Notes under the pieces: model-generated
The model's input: the letters and a program-made list of their open reading frames with translations, nothing else
What the model was told of the DNA's origin: nothing
Database searches by the model: none
Translations under genes and position numbers: made by a program
Shown: piece after piece, positions 16,904-26,274 of the stretch
How positions within the stretch are numbered: the first letter of the stretch is position 1
Layout of the letters: each line of letters starts with the position of its first letter
From: Mesorhizobium sp. 131-2-1
GTDB taxonomy: Bacteria > Pseudomonadota > Alphaproteobacteria > Rhizobiales > Rhizobiaceae
Assembly (NCBI RefSeq): GCF_016756535.1
Contig: NZ_AP023247.1
Coordinates: 5,456,501-5,520,500, forward strand
Length of the DNA: 64,000 nt
Reading direction: 5' to 3'

Positions 16904-17883
16904 TCGACCTCGTTGGCTACGGCGCCTTCTTCCTGACCACGGCGCTGATCTTTTCGCTGGTCACGCTGGGCCTCAATTTACAATGGGGACTGACAGGGCT
17001 GTTCAATGTCGGGCTCGCCGGCTTCGTCGCCATCGGCGCCTATACTTCGGCACTGCTGACCACGCCCGACGACGCCGCGCGGCTGGGCGGCTTCGGCCTG
17101 CCTATTCTCGTCGGCTGGCTGGGCGCCCTGATCGTCGGCGGCATCGCCGCAGCGCTTACCGGTGTCGCCACGCTGCGGCTGAAATCGGACTATCTGGCGA
17201 TCACCACTTTTGGTGTTGCAGTCGTCGTGCAGCTGGTCGCGCTTAACGCGCAGAGGCTGACCGGCGGCCCGTTCGGCATCGGCTTCATCCCCCGCCCCTT
17301 CGGCCGCCTTGCCGAGACGCCGCTGCTGTTCAACCTGTCCAACCTTGCCATCGTCTGCGCGATCACGCTGATCGTCTATCTGGCTTTGGAGCATCTGGCG
17401 CACAGCCCCTGGGGCCGGGTGCTGAAGGCGCTGCGCGAGGACGAGCGGGCGGCGATCTCGCTTGGCAAGAGCGCGCGCTTCTACCGCGTCCAGGCCTTTG
17501 CCGTCGGCGGCGCCATCATGGCCCTTGCCGGCGCGCTGCAGGCGCATTTCACCGGCTTCATCGCGCCGGACAACTATCTGCCGATCCTGACCTTCCAGGT
17601 CTGGGTGATGCTGATCGTCGGCGGCTCCGGCAGCAATCTCGGCGCCGTCATCGGCAGCGTCCTTGTGTGGGGGATATGGGCCGGATCGGGGACGCTCACC
17701 AGTGTGCTGTTCCCGCCGGAGCAGCAGGCGCGCGCCGCTTCGCTGCAGATCGTCGCCATCGGCGTCATGCTATGCGTCATCCTGCTGATCCGGCCGAACG
17801 GCCTGTTCGGCGACAGGCTACGGCGGCGACGCTTCGGCAAGCAAGACAAGGTCGTGGCGGGCGAAAGCGGCGCCGGGTCATGA
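16900..17883 (+). CDS. livM: Branched-chain amino acid-type ABC transporter permease (LivM-like)
   Basis: A 327-residue inner-membrane permease. The LivM hallmark GLNLQWGLTGLFNVGLAGF lies in the first membrane segments, and the EDERAAISLGK-to-AFAVGGAIMALAGAL region is the cytoplasmic coupling loop plus the next helix. The true start is ATG 16900, overlapping the livH stop; the long open frame further upstream is a shadow of livH. The C-terminal 20 residues are basic (RLRRRRFGKQ). Confidence 0.87.
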   Translation: MIDLVGYGAFFLTTALIFSLVTLGLNLQWGLTGLFNVGLAGFVAIGAYTSALLTTPDDAARLGGFGLPILVGWLGALIVGGIAAALTGVATLRLKSDYLAITTFGVAVVVQLVALNAQRLTGGPFGIGFIPRPFGRLAETPLLFNLSNLAIVCAITLIVYLALEHLAHSPWGRVLKALREDERAAISLGKSARFYRVQAFAVGGAIMALAGALQAHFTGFIAPDNYLPILTFQVWVMLIVGGSGSNLGAVIGSVLVWGIWAGSGTLTSVLFPPEQQARAASLQIVAIGVMLCVILLIRPNGLFGDRLRRRRFGKQDKVVAGESGAGS

Positions 17884-19187
17884 ATGCCGTGGTCAGGCAG
17901 CAGATGAACGGCGTTTCGCTGTGGCACGCGGTCAGCCGCAACCGTCGCGACCGGCCCGCGCTGCAAGGCAGGCTCGATGTCGACCTCGCCATTGTCGGCG
18001 CTGGCTTCACCGGCCTATCGACCGCGTTGCACGCCGCCGAAAAGGGGATTTCGGTCGCCGTGCTCGAAGCCGAAACCATTGCCTGGGGCGCGACCGGCAG
18101 GAATGCCGGCCTCGTCGTACCGAATTTCGCCAAGCGGGACCCGAACGACATCATCGCCGAGCTCGGGGCAGAGCGCGGCGAGCGTCTGGTCGATTTCGCC
18201 GCCGGCAGCGCCGATCTCGTCTTCGGCCTGATCAAGCAACACGGCATCGAATGCGACGCCCTGCAGAACGGCTGGATCCAGCCGGCGCACACGCCTGTCG
18301 CTTTTGAAAAGACCAGGTCGCGCGCCGAGCAATGGGCAGTGCGCGGCCGGCCGACCGTCACGCTGGACAGCACGGCAGTGACCGAACTCACCGGCATTCG
18401 CGGCTATGCCGGCGGCTGGATGGACAGATCGGGCGGCGTGCTCAATCCGGTCGAGTATGCGCGCGGCCTGGCCGATGCGGCGGATAAGGCCGGCGCCCGC
18501 ATCTTCGAACAGACGTGTGTGACCTCGATCGATCCGGCAGCCGATGGCTGGTCGGTGAAGACCGCCTCGACGTCGGTGCGCGCCGCGAAGGTCCTGATTG
18601 CCACCAATGCCTATGGCGGATCGCTGAAGCCGATATTGCGACGGACCTATGTCCCGCTGAAAGTCTTCCAGATCGCCACAGCGCCGCTGCCGCAGGGTAT
18701 ACGCGACCGCCTGCTGCCCGGCGGGCAAGCCGTCGGCGACACCAGGCGTAACCTGTTCACCTGCCGCTTCGACGCTCAGAACCGGCTGATCAGCGGCGGC
18801 ATGCACATTGTCGGCGTCGGCGCCGAGGCGCGTGTGCCGCAGACGGTCTGGCGGCGACTCGCCAGGCATCTCGATCTGCCCGACTTGCCGGCGCTTGCCT
18901 ACAGCTGGACGGGCGTGGCGGCGGTCGAGCCGGATTTCCTGCCGCGTCTCGTCGACCTCGGGCCAGGCCTGATCGCCGGCTTCGCCTGCAATGGTCGCGG
19001 CATCGCCATGACCACGGCGATGGGCAAGGTATTGGCGGACTGGGCTGATGGGGCGGACGCCCGGGACTTGCCGCTTCCCTTCGCGCCGCCATCGCCGATC
19101 CCGCTCCATGGCGTGGTCCGCTATGCACCGAATGTGCTGCTCCCCTGGAGCATGCTGCGGGACCGGCTGGACGAGAGTTTAGTCTGA
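17880..19187 (+). CDS. FAD-dependent amino acid/amine oxidoreductase (DAO family)
   Basis: A 435-residue flavoprotein of the D-amino-acid oxidase/glycine oxidase superfamily, closest in look to PuuB/OrdL-type oxidases. The FAD-binding GAGFTGLSTALHAAEKG loop is at about 40-56, followed by the GATGRNAGLV motif. The C-terminal GFACNGRGIAMTTAMGK block closes the FAD site. It is the last gene of the importer operon (ATGA overlap with livM), which suggests that the imported compound is an amine or amino acid oxidised here, with the aldo/keto reductase acting on a carbonyl product. This pathway order is inference. Confidence 0.85.
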   Translation: MNAVVRQQMNGVSLWHAVSRNRRDRPALQGRLDVDLAIVGAGFTGLSTALHAAEKGISVAVLEAETIAWGATGRNAGLVVPNFAKRDPNDIIAELGAERGERLVDFAAGSADLVFGLIKQHGIECDALQNGWIQPAHTPVAFEKTRSRAEQWAVRGRPTVTLDSTAVTELTGIRGYAGGWMDRSGGVLNPVEYARGLADAADKAGARIFEQTCVTSIDPAADGWSVKTASTSVRAAKVLIATNAYGGSLKPILRRTYVPLKVFQIATAPLPQGIRDRLLPGGQAVGDTRRNLFTCRFDAQNRLISGGMHIVGVGAEARVPQTVWRRLARHLDLPDLPALAYSWTGVAAVEPDFLPRLVDLGPGLIAGFACNGRGIAMTTAMGKVLADWADGADARDLPLPFAPPSPIPLHGVVRYAPNVLLPWSMLRDRLDESLV

Positions 19188-20372
19188 CACGGCCGGCCGT
19201 GGCGACCGCCATGCCGCCGCCGCGGCCGAGACCAGCATCAGCAGAGCGGCGATGATCGCGCAGTTGGCGAAGCCCAGGCTCATGTAGAGCGGCCCAAAGC
19301 CGGCGGTGCCGATGGTGACGGCTAGATAGGTCACTGCGCTGTTCAGGCCCATGATGGTGCCGCGCCGCGCGGGGTCGAGCGCGGTAAGGCGCATCACTAG
19401 GACGTTGAGCCCGAAATGGTTGGCCAGGCCCCAGATGGCGATGGTCGCCATCAGCGGACCGAAGCCGCCGCTTGTCAGGGCCATGGCGACATAGACCGCC
19501 GCCACCAGGAGATAGGCGAACGGCATGACGCGGCGCGCGCCGAGGCGGTCGATGACGCCGTCGAGCAGTGCTGCCGCGCCGAAGCCGAGGCCATAGGCGA
19601 CTGCCGCAAGGCCGTTGGCGCTGACCGGCTCGCCGAGGCCCTGGTGAAGGTGATCGCCTAGGTAGCCGTAGACGCCGTAGAAGGCGGTCATGAAGGCGCC
19701 GCAGGCGACCAGCAGCGGCAGGATGCCGGGCACGGCGAGCGCGCCGAGCGGCGAAGGCGCCGGGCCGCCTTTCGTCATGTCGCGCAGCGAACTGACAGCC
19801 AGCCCGGCGACGGCCGCCGCAGCCAGAAGCGCGACGGCGGCGAATACGGCGCGCCAGTGGATCAGGTCGGCAAGCACCGCCGACAGTGAGACGCCGGCCA
19901 CCATGGAGAGCGTCCAGCCGGTCAGCACGACGCCGATGGTGCCACTCTCGCGGCCGGGCGGCGCGATCGCCGCGGAGCTCGCATAGATCGCCGGCATGGC
20001 GATGCCGGCGGCAATGCCGGCGACGAGCTGGGCCGCGACCAGCGCCGTCACCGTCGGCGCCAGCGCACTGGCGACAAGGGCGATCGCCAGCAGAAGCAAT
20101 GCCGCCTGCAGCATGCGGCGCGCGCCGATCCGGTCGATGTAGCGGGCAAGGAAAAGCGCGCTTGCCGAGGTGCCGAGGCCGAAGGCGGCGGAGGCCGTCA
20201 TCACGGCCGGCACGCTCGCTCCGAACGATGCCGCGACAGCAGGCGCGATCGGCCCGAGGACCAGCGAGTTCGAGCCGATGACGGCGATGCAGGCGGTCAG
20301 GAGATAGGCGAGCGCCGGGATCGGCGGCCGGGGCGCCGCCACCATAATTGCTGATTGATCGCTGTTCGACAT
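19179..20372 (-). CDS. MFS transporter
   Basis: A 397-residue inner-membrane protein with about 12 hydrophobic segments. The loop 2-3 signature appears as LARYIDRIGARRMLQ (about 75-90) and its duplicate as LDGVIDRLGARRVMP in the second half, typical of DHA1-type drug/proton antiporters. ATG 20372 (MSNSDQ) is preferred; a frame extension to 20396 is possible. The last nine bases overlap the convergent oxidase gene. It is divergent from the Lrp regulator, with a shared 48-bp gap, so it is probably its target. The substrate may be an amino acid or drug. Confidence 0.85.
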   Translation of the reverse strand: MSNSDQSAIMVAAPRPPIPALAYLLTACIAVIGSNSLVLGPIAPAVAASFGASVPAVMTASAAFGLGTSASALFLARYIDRIGARRMLQAALLLLAIALVASALAPTVTALVAAQLVAGIAAGIAMPAIYASSAAIAPPGRESGTIGVVLTGWTLSMVAGVSLSAVLADLIHWRAVFAAVALLAAAAVAGLAVSSLRDMTKGGPAPSPLGALAVPGILPLLVACGAFMTAFYGVYGYLGDHLHQGLGEPVSANGLAAVAYGLGFGAAALLDGVIDRLGARRVMPFAYLLVAAVYVAMALTSGGFGPLMATIAIWGLANHFGLNVLVMRLTALDPARRGTIMGLNSAVTYLAVTIGTAGFGPLYMSLGFANCAIIAALLMLVSAAAAAWRSPRPAVSD

Positions 20373-20381
20373 ATGATCATA
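20372..20381. promoter_or_regulatory. Candidate Lrp/AsnC operator overlapping the MFS start
   Basis: The perfect palindrome TATGATCATA sits on the MFS start codon and 40 bases before the lrp-like start. Lrp-family proteins usually autoregulate and bind AT-rich palindromes next to their own gene. The position would let one bound regulator control both divergent genes. Confidence 0.4.
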
Positions 20382-20420
20382 ATGGCCGTATTTCATTCGG
20401 CATCAATGAGGAATTCCGAT

Positions 20421-20960
20421 ATGGATGAAGAAACAGATGGCATTCAGCGGAACAGGCAGCCTGCCCGCGATATCGACCCCATCGACCGAAAGATATTAGG
20501 CATCCTGGTCGACGACGCGACCATCAGCTACGCCGAGCTCGGCGATCGCGTCGGCCTGTCGCCGCCGGCAGCGCATGAGCGGGTGAAGCGCCTCAAGCGC
20601 AGCGGAGCCATCCGCGCCACGGCGGCGATCATTGATCCCAGGGCGGTGAAGAAGCCGCTGCTCGCCTTCGTGCATATCGACACCAGGGGCTGGGGCAAGA
20701 CGCCGGAACTGATGGCGGTTTCCGAGTACCCCGAAGTCGAGGAGATTCATACGGTGGCCGGCGACACCTGCATGCTGCTCAAGGTGCGCACGGAGGATAC
20801 GCGGGCGCTCGAAGGCCTGCTGGCGCGCCTTTACGAGACGCCCGGCGTCACCTCGACGCGCAGCTATGTGGTGCTGTCGACCTATCTCGAGCGGCCGGTG
20901 CAGCCCGGCATCACCGCCGAATGGCCGGCGCCCCGGCATATGGCAACGCCTGTCTACTAG
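20421..20960 (+). CDS. Lrp/AsnC-family transcriptional regulator
   Basis: A 179-residue regulator: N-terminal helix-turn-helix (IDPIDRKILGILVDDATISY, then LSPPAAHERVKRL as recognition helix) and a C-terminal RAM/AsnC domain (FVHIDTRG, EIHTVAGDTCMLLKV) that senses amino acids. Start ATG 20421 has GAGGAA seven bases upstream, better than the in-frame ATG at 20406. It is divergent from the MFS gene, so it probably controls an amino-acid-related efflux or uptake system. Confidence 0.88.
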   Translation: MDEETDGIQRNRQPARDIDPIDRKILGILVDDATISYAELGDRVGLSPPAAHERVKRLKRSGAIRATAAIIDPRAVKKPLLAFVHIDTRGWGKTPELMAVSEYPEVEEIHTVAGDTCMLLKVRTEDTRALEGLLARLYETPGVTSTRSYVVLSTYLERPVQPGITAEWPAPRHMATPVY

Positions 20961-21153
20961 GCGCTGCCCTCGGACCAAGCTGCACATGCACCTGGACAAA
21001 ATTTACGCATGCAATAATTTCTCATGACGCGTTGAAACTTGAAAACTTGTCTGTAAACTTTCACCTTGCAGTTGCGCGCCGGCGCGCTCTATGTAGGTGC
21101 CGGAGCAGCCGCATGGGACCAAGGGTTTGGATGTCCATGCCGCGAGGGTTCGA

Positions 21154-22176
21154 ATGGCGATGACGCATAAGACGATGGAGGATTTCGCCCGTTCCTGCGG
21201 CGTCTCCAGGCCAACGCTTTCGAAATATTTTGACGATCCAACCAGCGTCAAGCCGGCGACCAGAAAGCGCATCGAGGAGGCGCTGCGCTCATCCGACTAC
21301 CAGCCCAACCTGTTTGCCCGCAACCTCAACCGCAAGCGCACCCGCAGCATCGGCATCGTCGTGCCGACCGTCACCGACCCGTTCTATTCGGAAATGGTCA
21401 GCCGCATCGAGCTTCGGCTGCGCGACGAAGGCTACTGGCCGATCGTCATCTCCTCGCACGGCTCGACCGAGCTCGAAGTCGAAGCGACGCGGACCATCCT
21501 GTCGCTGAAGGTCTCCGGCGCGCTCGTCGCGCCGCTCGGGCGGCGCTCCGATCACCGCACGCTGGAGAAGCTGACGCAGGCCATCCCGATCGTCTATTTC
21601 GACACCTATCTCGAAGGCGGCACGCCCTTTGTCGGCAACAACAACACGCAGAGCGTCGCGACGATCGTCGAGTATCTCTGCCGCTCCGGCGACGCCCCGG
21701 TCTATTTCGACATCCCGCATGTCAACCATAACTCGCCGGAACGGCTGGCCAGCTATGTCGCCTCGATGAAACGGCTGGGGCACGAGCCCATCGTCATCGG
21801 CAACACCAAAGACTATACGTGGGATTTCGAGCGGATCGGTTACGAACAGACCGAAAGGATGCTCGGCAATAGCGGCCTGCCGGGCAAGACCATCCTGTGC
21901 AACAACGACCGTCTTGCCTTCGGCGTGATGGCGGCCGCCTTCTCCCGGGGGATCAAGGTCGGCCGCAAGGCGGATTGCGACCTGCGTGTGGCGGCGCATG
22001 ACGATCATCCGCTGAGCCGCTACACCTGTCCCGGCCTGACCACCATGGCGCAGGATTTTGCCGCCATGGCCGGCCGCAGCGTCGAGACACTGCTTGCCTT
22101 GCTCAACGAGGACGGGACGGGGGTCGCGCCCAAGGTCAAGCTCGACGCGACTTTGGTGATGCGTCAGTCGGCCTGA
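21154..22176 (+). CDS. LacI-family transcriptional regulator
   Basis: A 340-residue regulator: N-terminal LacI-type helix-turn-helix (TMEDFARSCGVSRPTLSKYF) with the hinge helix reaching YQPNLFARNLNRKRT, then a periplasmic-binding-protein-like sugar-sensing core (GIVVPTVTDPFYSEMV, TILCNNDRLAFGVM). ATG 21154 has GAGGG upstream and places the HTH at the N-terminus as in LacI proteins; a GTG at 21097 would add 19 residues. It stands at the edge of the carbohydrate locus (24504-36148), and a GAAACGTTTC palindrome of LacI type lies before the transporter operon. Its 3' end overlaps the convergent esterase by 13 bases. Confidence 0.87.
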   Translation: MAMTHKTMEDFARSCGVSRPTLSKYFDDPTSVKPATRKRIEEALRSSDYQPNLFARNLNRKRTRSIGIVVPTVTDPFYSEMVSRIELRLRDEGYWPIVISSHGSTELEVEATRTILSLKVSGALVAPLGRRSDHRTLEKLTQAIPIVYFDTYLEGGTPFVGNNNTQSVATIVEYLCRSGDAPVYFDIPHVNHNSPERLASYVASMKRLGHEPIVIGNTKDYTWDFERIGYEQTERMLGNSGLPGKTILCNNDRLAFGVMAAAFSRGIKVGRKADCDLRVAAHDDHPLSRYTCPGLTTMAQDFAAMAGRSVETLLALLNEDGTGVAPKVKLDATLVMRQSA

Positions 22177-23159
22177 TCTTTCGCGAAAGCGCGATCGAAT
22201 TCACGCCATGTGGCAACCCCCGCCTCGACCGCCTGCCGCGATGCCGGGCCGTGGCGGCCCATCGAGACGAAGCCGTGGATCTGGCTTGGCCAGCGCTTGA
22301 GCACGACCGGCACGCCGTCGTCCTGGAGCCGCCCGGCATAGGCTTCTCCCTCGTCGGCGAGGATGTCGTGGCCAGCGATGGCGACGAATGACGGGGCGAC
22401 CCCGGCGAGGCTCTTGGCCTTGAGGGGTGAGACGCGCCAATCACCGATGTCGGCGGCGTCGCGGATATAGTGATCGCGGAACCAGGCCATGGTCGAGGCG
22501 GTGAGGCCAAAGCCCTCGGCGAAGCGGCGGTAGCTGTCCGCCGTCTGCGCGGCATCGGTGTTGGGATAGAACAGCAACTGTGCGGCGAGCGGAATATGGT
22601 CGTCGCGCGAGAGCAGGCTGAGCACGGTGGCGAGATTGCCGCCGGCGCTGTCGCCGGCAACGGCGACGCGCCGCGCATCGATGCCGAGATCGGCGGCCGC
22701 ATTTTGCATGAAGGAAAGCACGGCGCGGCAGTCTTCGACCGCAGCCGGGAATTTGTGCTCCGGCGCCAGCCGGTACTCGGGCGCGACGACGACGCAAGCC
22801 GCGATGTTGGCGAACCAGCGGCAGATCTCGTCATGCGATTCGAGATTGCCGATCACCCAGCCGCCGCCATGCAGATAGAGCAGCGCCGGGGCACCTGCAT
22901 CAGGGGCGCCCTGCCCGCGATAAATCCTGAGCGTCAGCGGGCCTCCGGGTCCGGCGATCGCGCGCTCATTGACTGAGCCCACCGGCTCGCGCTCGCCCTG
23001 CAGGTCCGGAAGACCCTCTTCATAGGCACGGCGTGCCTGTTCCGGCGTTCCAGGCTCGAACGGCGGGGCGCCGGCTTGCCGGCCGAGGTCGAGAACCAGC
23101 CGCGCCTGCGGATCGAGCGCGGACAGGGTCGGCGTTGCAGTCAGCGGCGATGTCGTCAT
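22164..23159 (-). CDS. Alpha/beta-hydrolase, hormone-sensitive-lipase-like esterase
   Basis: A 331-residue esterase. The oxyanion motif HGGGWVIG, nucleophile elbow GDSAGGN, acid in the GHDILADEGEAYA region and His in IHGFVSM form a complete HSL-type triad. It would hydrolyse short-chain acyl esters in the cytosol. Together with the downstream Gfo/Idh gene it is read leftwards from the 24324-24503 divergent region; the 15-base gap between the two suggests an operon (dehydrogenase first, esterase second). A role in removing acetyl or other acyl groups from a sugar is inference. Confidence 0.85.
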   Translation of the reverse strand: MTTSPLTATPTLSALDPQARLVLDLGRQAGAPPFEPGTPEQARRAYEEGLPDLQGEREPVGSVNERAIAGPGGPLTLRIYRGQGAPDAGAPALLYLHGGGWVIGNLESHDEICRWFANIAACVVVAPEYRLAPEHKFPAAVEDCRAVLSFMQNAAADLGIDARRVAVAGDSAGGNLATVLSLLSRDDHIPLAAQLLFYPNTDAAQTADSYRRFAEGFGLTASTMAWFRDHYIRDAADIGDWRVSPLKAKSLAGVAPSFVAIAGHDILADEGEAYAGRLQDDGVPVVLKRWPSQIHGFVSMGRHGPASRQAVEAGVATWREFDRAFAKDQAD

Positions 23160-23174
23160 GGACGAACCTCTTGA

Positions 23175-24323
23175 TCAGGCCAGCAGGCTTGCCGCTTCGT
23201 CCTCGCCGAGAAGCGGCGGCTGGTCGACGGTGCCATTGACGGCAACGGACCCGCGGCTTTCGCCCGAGGCCAGGATCGCCTCCATGATCTCCAGCACATG
23301 CAGCGCCAGGTCGCCGGAGGCGCGGGGCTTGCGGCCCTCCGTAAGCGCCCGTGCCAGGTCGGCGACGCCGAGCATGCGGTAGTTTGCACGGTCGGGCGCG
23401 GCATAGGGCCAGTTGCGCGCGCCATAGAGTTCGCCCTCGCTCTCAAGATCTTTCCAGTCGGCGCCGCGCGCCGACAGCGAGACGGTGCCACCGAACGTGT
23501 CGGGATCGGGTAGCCTGAGCGAGCCTTCTGTGCCGTGCAGCTCGATCGGATGGTTGGAGTGTTTGAACACATCCCAGGAGGCGCCGAAGGTGACGGTGGT
23601 GCCGGAGCGGAATTCTAGCAGCGACAGGATGTTGGTCGGCGTGCCGACCTTGAAGCTGGTGTTCTTGAAGGGACCGTCGGCGGTGATCAGCCGCTCCTCC
23701 TGGCCGCGCGTCGCCATCGCCATGACGCGGGCGACCGGGCCGAGCAGGTTGACCAGCATGGTCAGGTAGTAAGGGCCCATGTCGAAGACCGGGCCGCCGC
23801 CGGGCTGATAGTAGAATTGCGGGTTGGGATGCCAGTGCTCCATGCCGCGCCCCATCATGAAGGCGGTGCCGGTCACGGCGCGACCGATCGCGCCCTCGTC
23901 CATCAGGCGGCGCGCCCGCCGTCCGGCGGCGCCAAGGAACGTGTCGGGGGCCGAGCCGAGCAGAACATTGCGCGCCCTCGCCTCGGCGACCAGCCGGCGG
24001 CCATCGGCGGCGGACGTCGCCAGAGGCTTTTCGGTGAAGACGTGCTTGCCGGCCGACAGCGCCGAAAACGAAATGTCGAAATGCGCCGCCGGTATCGTCA
24101 GATTGAGGACAAGGTCGATGTCCGGGTCGGCCAGCAGCTCGTCGACGCCGAGCGCGCGGATGCCGTATTCCTTGGCACGGAGCGCGGCCATGTCGGCTGA
24201 AATGTCGGCACAGGCGCGCAAGTCGACGCCGCCGAACAGAGCCGCATTGCGCAGATAGGTCATCGAGATATTGCCGCATCCGATGACGCCGATGCCGAGC
24301 TTTGTCTTTGATTTTCCGTGCAT
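23175..24323 (-). CDS. Gfo/Idh/MocA-family oxidoreductase
   Basis: A 382-residue NAD(P)-dependent sugar dehydrogenase-type protein. The Rossmann motif GVIGCGNIS is at about 12-20, the EKPLATS motif has the conserved Lys, and the C-terminal beta-sheet substrate domain starts near GTAFMMGRGMEHWHPN. It probably oxidises or isomerises a sugar or sugar lactone through a keto intermediate. GGGAGG lies about eleven bases before the ATG. It is divergent from the aldolase gene across a 180-bp AT-rich control region. Confidence 0.86.
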   Translation of the reverse strand: MHGKSKTKLGIGVIGCGNISMTYLRNAALFGGVDLRACADISADMAALRAKEYGIRALGVDELLADPDIDLVLNLTIPAAHFDISFSALSAGKHVFTEKPLATSAADGRRLVAEARARNVLLGSAPDTFLGAAGRRARRLMDEGAIGRAVTGTAFMMGRGMEHWHPNPQFYYQPGGGPVFDMGPYYLTMLVNLLGPVARVMAMATRGQEERLITADGPFKNTSFKVGTPTNILSLLEFRSGTTVTFGASWDVFKHSNHPIELHGTEGSLRLPDPDTFGGTVSLSARGADWKDLESEGELYGARNWPYAAPDRANYRMLGVADLARALTEGRKPRASGDLALHVLEIMEAILASGESRGSVAVNGTVDQPPLLGEDEAASLLA

Positions 24324-24503
24324 TTTCGATCGTACCTCCCAACGCGGTCATGGCCTGGCTGCACCCTTGTGCCAGCAACGAAGCACAGTCGAAGGCCGCT
24401 ATACAACATTTTAATTCTTGACGCGCGTAAAATTTTTATAGAGCATGTGAAAACGCTGACGCAGCCGGATTTTGAAATCAAACGATTGGGGAATTTTGAA
24501 CTC

Positions 24504-25304
24504 ATGAGCCTAGGAACCAAGGTGCGGCTTGCGCGCCTCTTCTCGCATCCATCGGGGAACCTTTTTGGCGGCGCGGTCGACCACTTCGTCGGCTATGGCG
24601 ACGTGCGCAAAGGCGGCCTTGCCGACCTGCCGGGTGCGCTCGCACGCGTCATGGCGGGCAAACCCGACTACGTCAGCATCCAGCCTGGCACCGCGCGCCA
24701 TCTGTGGCCGCAATATGCGGGCAAGGCGTCGCTGGTGATTCAGGCGGGCTGCTTCACTCCGGACGATCGCATCAGCGAGTTGATCGCAACGCCCGAGGAT
24801 GCGGTGCGCGCGGGGGCCGATGCGTTGGCGGTGGCCATTCCGGTGCGCGGCGCGACCGAGGGCAAATACATTCGCTGGCTGACCGATTCGGTGAATGCGG
24901 CGGCCCGCTACGGCATGCCTGTGGTGGCGCATATCTACCCTCGCGATTTCACCGACGGGGCAAAAATCGTCTTCACCCCCGACGAGATCGCCTATGCGGC
25001 GCGCATCGGCTACGAGTCCGGCGTCGACGTGATCAAGATCGGCTACACAGGCGATTTCGAGTCGTTCCGAGAGACCGTCCGGACCTGCCCGGTGCCGGTT
25101 GTGATCGCGGGTGGTCCGAAGACCGATACGCTGCTCGGCGCGCTTCAGCAGACGGCGGACGCCATGCGTGCCGGCGCACGCGGTGCCGTGGTCGGCCGCA
25201 ATCTCTGGGGGCATGGCGATCCGCAGAAGGCAGCGCTTGCCTTTCGCGGCGTCATCCATGACGGCCTTTCGGCGCAAGACGCCCTGGCGAAGGCGGGGGC
25301 CTGA
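24504..25304 (+). CDS. Class I Schiff-base aldolase of the DeoC/LacD/FbaB-LsrF family
   Basis: A 266-residue TIM-barrel aldolase. The Schiff-base Lys is Lys178 in DVIKIGYTGD; the AVDH segment near residue 26 and the IAGGPKTD phosphate-binding loop match class I FBP aldolase/LsrF/ADH-synthase relatives. The frame opens further upstream without family similarity, so ATG 24504 is used (a GGGGA lies 11 bases before). The adjacent PfkB kinase starts three bases after its stop: kinase plus aldolase suggests a phosphorylated ketose is split into two trioses or similar fragments. Confidence 0.82.
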   Translation: MSLGTKVRLARLFSHPSGNLFGGAVDHFVGYGDVRKGGLADLPGALARVMAGKPDYVSIQPGTARHLWPQYAGKASLVIQAGCFTPDDRISELIATPEDAVRAGADALAVAIPVRGATEGKYIRWLTDSVNAAARYGMPVVAHIYPRDFTDGAKIVFTPDEIAYAARIGYESGVDVIKIGYTGDFESFRETVRTCPVPVVIAGGPKTDTLLGALQQTADAMRAGARGAVVGRNLWGHGDPQKAALAFRGVIHDGLSAQDALAKAGA

Positions 25305-25307
25305 ACG

Positions 25308-26258
25308 ATGCCCACCGTCCCCTCGATCCTCGGCTTCGGCGCTATTGCGATAGACGACATCGTCTACGTCGATCAGCCGTTGTCGGCGGGCAAGGGGAAG
25401 GTCCTGCAAAGTGCCCGCGCTTTCGGGGGAAATGTCGCGACGGCGCTGGCCGCCGTCGCGCGGCTGGGCGGAACCGCCGGGTTCGTCGGCTGGCTGGGCA
25501 GTGCCGCTGACGACGCCGTGCTGTGCGATCTCGTTGCGAGCGGTGTTGAAACCGCATTCGCGCCGCGCCACCCCGACGCGCGCCCGGTGCGCTCGCGCAT
25601 CACCGTCGGCTCGGACGGGGAACGGTTCATCGCCTATGACGACGATGCGATGCTGGGCACTTCTCCGGACTTTCCGGACGATATCCTCGGCCGCGCGACC
25701 GTCCTGATCGTCGATAGCTACGCGATCCGGTCGCTGGATGTCGTGGCCCGGGCTCGCGATCTCGGCCTTGCGATCCTCGGTGATATCGAATGGAGCAGCG
25801 GCCCAGCCACTGAGCGGCTGATCGCGCTCTGCGACCATCTCATTCTGCCACTCGGCTTTGCGCGGACTGCCACGGGGTGCCGGTCGCCCGCCGAGATGCT
25901 CGACGCATTGTGGTTGCCGTCACGGTCCGCCGTGGTTCTGACCGATGGTGGCAAGGGCGTGTACTACCGCGGGCGTGAAGAGACAGGTCTCTGGCACCTG
26001 CCCCCGCACCGGGTGGTGGTCGTCGATTCGACCGGCGCGGGTGACTGCTTTCATGGCGCCTATGCCCATGCGTTGACGCGCGGAGCCGGCACCGCAGGCC
26101 GGGTGGCATTCGCGGCCGCGGCGGCGGCCCTTTCGATCACGGGGCGTGGCGGGCGCGAGGCGCTTCCGAGCGACGACCAGGTCACCGAACTCCTGGCATC
26201 GACGAACCCGCCGTCGGCAGTCGAACTGAAATATGCGCATGCCGATACCGGAACATAG
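25308..26258 (+). CDS. PfkB-family carbohydrate kinase
   Basis: A 316-residue ribokinase-fold kinase. The N-terminal GFGAIAIDDIVYVD strand and GGNVATALAAVARLG motif are the first PfkB signature, and DSTGAGDCFHGAY near residue 245 is the second, with the catalytic Asp in GAGD. It phosphorylates a sugar or sugar acid; it follows the class I aldolase by three bases, suggesting kinase-then-aldolase flow. Last gene before the transporter operon. Confidence 0.87.
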   Translation: MPTVPSILGFGAIAIDDIVYVDQPLSAGKGKVLQSARAFGGNVATALAAVARLGGTAGFVGWLGSAADDAVLCDLVASGVETAFAPRHPDARPVRSRITVGSDGERFIAYDDDAMLGTSPDFPDDILGRATVLIVDSYAIRSLDVVARARDLGLAILGDIEWSSGPATERLIALCDHLILPLGFARTATGCRSPAEMLDALWLPSRSAVVLTDGGKGVYYRGREETGLWHLPPHRVVVVDSTGAGDCFHGAYAHALTRGAGTAGRVAFAAAAAALSITGRGGREALPSDDQVTELLASTNPPSAVELKYAHADTGT

Positions 26259-26274
26259 CCTGGAACTATCCGAG

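Noticed and set aside
20355..20420. Longer N-terminus for the Lrp-type regulator
   Set aside because: The ATG at 20421 has a well-placed GAGGAA and gives the usual Lrp length; the extension overlaps the divergent promoter and palindrome.
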